Shown one piece after another: positions 33,192 through 33,478 of a stretch of DNA of 33,478 bases. How positions within the stretch are numbered: the stretch's first letter is position 1; each line of letters begins with the position of its first letter. Both the position numbers and the translations under genes were made by a program. The notes under the pieces were generated by a model. That model was not told the origin of the DNA. It ran no database searches and worked only from the letters and a program-made list of their open reading frames with translations. The stretch is from Chitinophagales bacterium (lineage in GTDB: Bacteria; Bacteroidota; Bacteroidia; Chitinophagales; Saprospiraceae): positions 1-33,478 of the forward strand of contig JAAFJY010000050.1 of NCBI GenBank assembly GCA_013299105.1, in the 5' to 3' direction.

Positions 33192-33341
33192 AAAATCACG
33201 GTCAAAGTCATATTGGCAATCCGTGAAAATCCGTGTAATCTGTGAAATCTGTGTGCTACAAAACCGTCACGCAGCGCGTGACATGGGCTGCATGGACGAG
33301 GCAATGAAGTTGCTAATTTTTCCACGAGTTATTTTTCGGTG
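33192..33341. repeat. MITE-like intergenic repeat, family 1, copy c (diverged)
   Basis: It keeps the blocks GGTCAA.GTCAT..TGG.AATCCG, GTGTGCTA and GAGGCAA.GAAGTTGC, and a 7-bp hairpin with a 3-nt loop at 33266-33282 whose stem is GTCACGC/GCGTGAC instead of GCCTCGC/GCGAGGC. The ends are more diverged than in copies a and b. Confidence 0.5.
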
Positions 33342-33354
33342 GTCTTAAAATAGA

Positions 33355-33383
33355 AAATGGCTCCCCTTGTGAGGGAGCCATTT
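33355..33383. terminator. Terminator hairpin between the NUDIX gene and the right-edge gene
   Basis: AAATGGCTCCC (33355-33365) pairs perfectly with GGGAGCCATTT (33373-33383) around a 7-nt loop. CCATTTTT follows on the plus side. It lies between convergent genes and may serve both. Confidence 0.7.
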
Positions 33384-33422
33384 CCATTTTTATGATGCTT
33401 CAGGTGAAAACCCCCATTGGGA

Positions 33423-33478
33423 TTATTCCACGATGATCATCTTCTTGGTAGCGGTGAAGTCATCAGCTTCCAGGGTGT
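33423..33478 (-). CDS. 3' end of a protein with a type IX secretion-like C-terminal tail
   Basis: The minus strand, entering from the right edge, reads TLEADDFTATKKMIIVE and then TAA. The -TKKMIIVE ending is like the last strand of the type A sorting domain of Bacteroidota type IX secretion substrates (usually GxYxxxL...T.K.I...). Only 17 residues are visible, so the protein itself is unknown. Confidence 0.5.
   Translation of the reverse strand, partial: TLEADDFTATKKMIIVE

Overview
The window looks like a chromosomal segment of a Bacteroidota bacterium, most likely of the Saprospiraceae/Haliscomenobacter type (a guess from protein style, not a proof). The grounds are LytS/LytTR two-component genes, a GSCFA protein, a PgpH-type 7TM-HD protein, a partial C-terminus like a type IX secretion sorting tail at the right edge, promoters of the TAnnTTTG type, and weak or absent Shine-Dalgarno sequences. 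There is no rRNA, CRISPR array or complete insertion sequence. One tRNA is present, tRNA-Arg(CCU).

Layout. 1-5.6 kb: the 5' tip of a gene on the minus strand, a 5'-truncated Rpn-family nuclease/transposase remnant, then a minus-strand run of a secreted sulfatase, a non-canonical Nramp-related transporter, an NmrA-like NAD(P)-binding protein, a Vat-like acetyltransferase and the tRNA. 5.6-7.3 kb: an accessory scar with a nested palindrome, a frameshifted tyrosine-recombinase fragment and two AT-rich orphan genes. 7.3-9.2 kb: aguA-aguB, which convert agmatine to putrescine in two steps. 9.4-14.3 kb: a lipoprotein, an amylosucrase-like GH13 with a C-terminal CBM20, and an overlapping LytS-type kinase/LytTR regulator pair. 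14.3-23.4 kb (all minus): a PgpH-like c-di-AMP phosphodiesterase, two adjacent class-V PLP enzymes (a cysteine desulfurase and a paralogue), a papain-fold protein without its catalytic residues, a VWA protein and a dynamin-like GTPase. 23.8-33.2 kb: GSCFA protein, tyrS, a metallophosphoesterase and a divergent HAD protein, an AraC regulator divergent from a phytanoyl-CoA-dioxygenase-like enzyme, an M42 aminopeptidase, pyrE and a divergent NUDIX hydrolase.

The most distinctive content is intergenic. At least two families of short imperfect-palindromic, MITE-like repeats recur three times each, and further palindromic elements occur once. Family 1 (about 2.26-2.45, 23.45-23.74 and 33.19-33.34 kb) carries a small hairpin whose stem shows paired, compensatory changes between copies. 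In two copies one end carries a TAnnTTTG promoter element exactly 46 nt upstream of the start codon of the adjacent minus-strand gene (sulfatase and dynamin-like GTPase). Family 2 (16.43-16.56, 28.07-28.20, 30.26-30.39 kb) sits against gene 3' ends. I saw no clear multi-gene defence or biosynthetic system. Several proteins have lost the hallmark residues of their families: the papain-like protein, the Nramp-related transporter, the HAD protein, and TyrRS with an altered HIGH motif.
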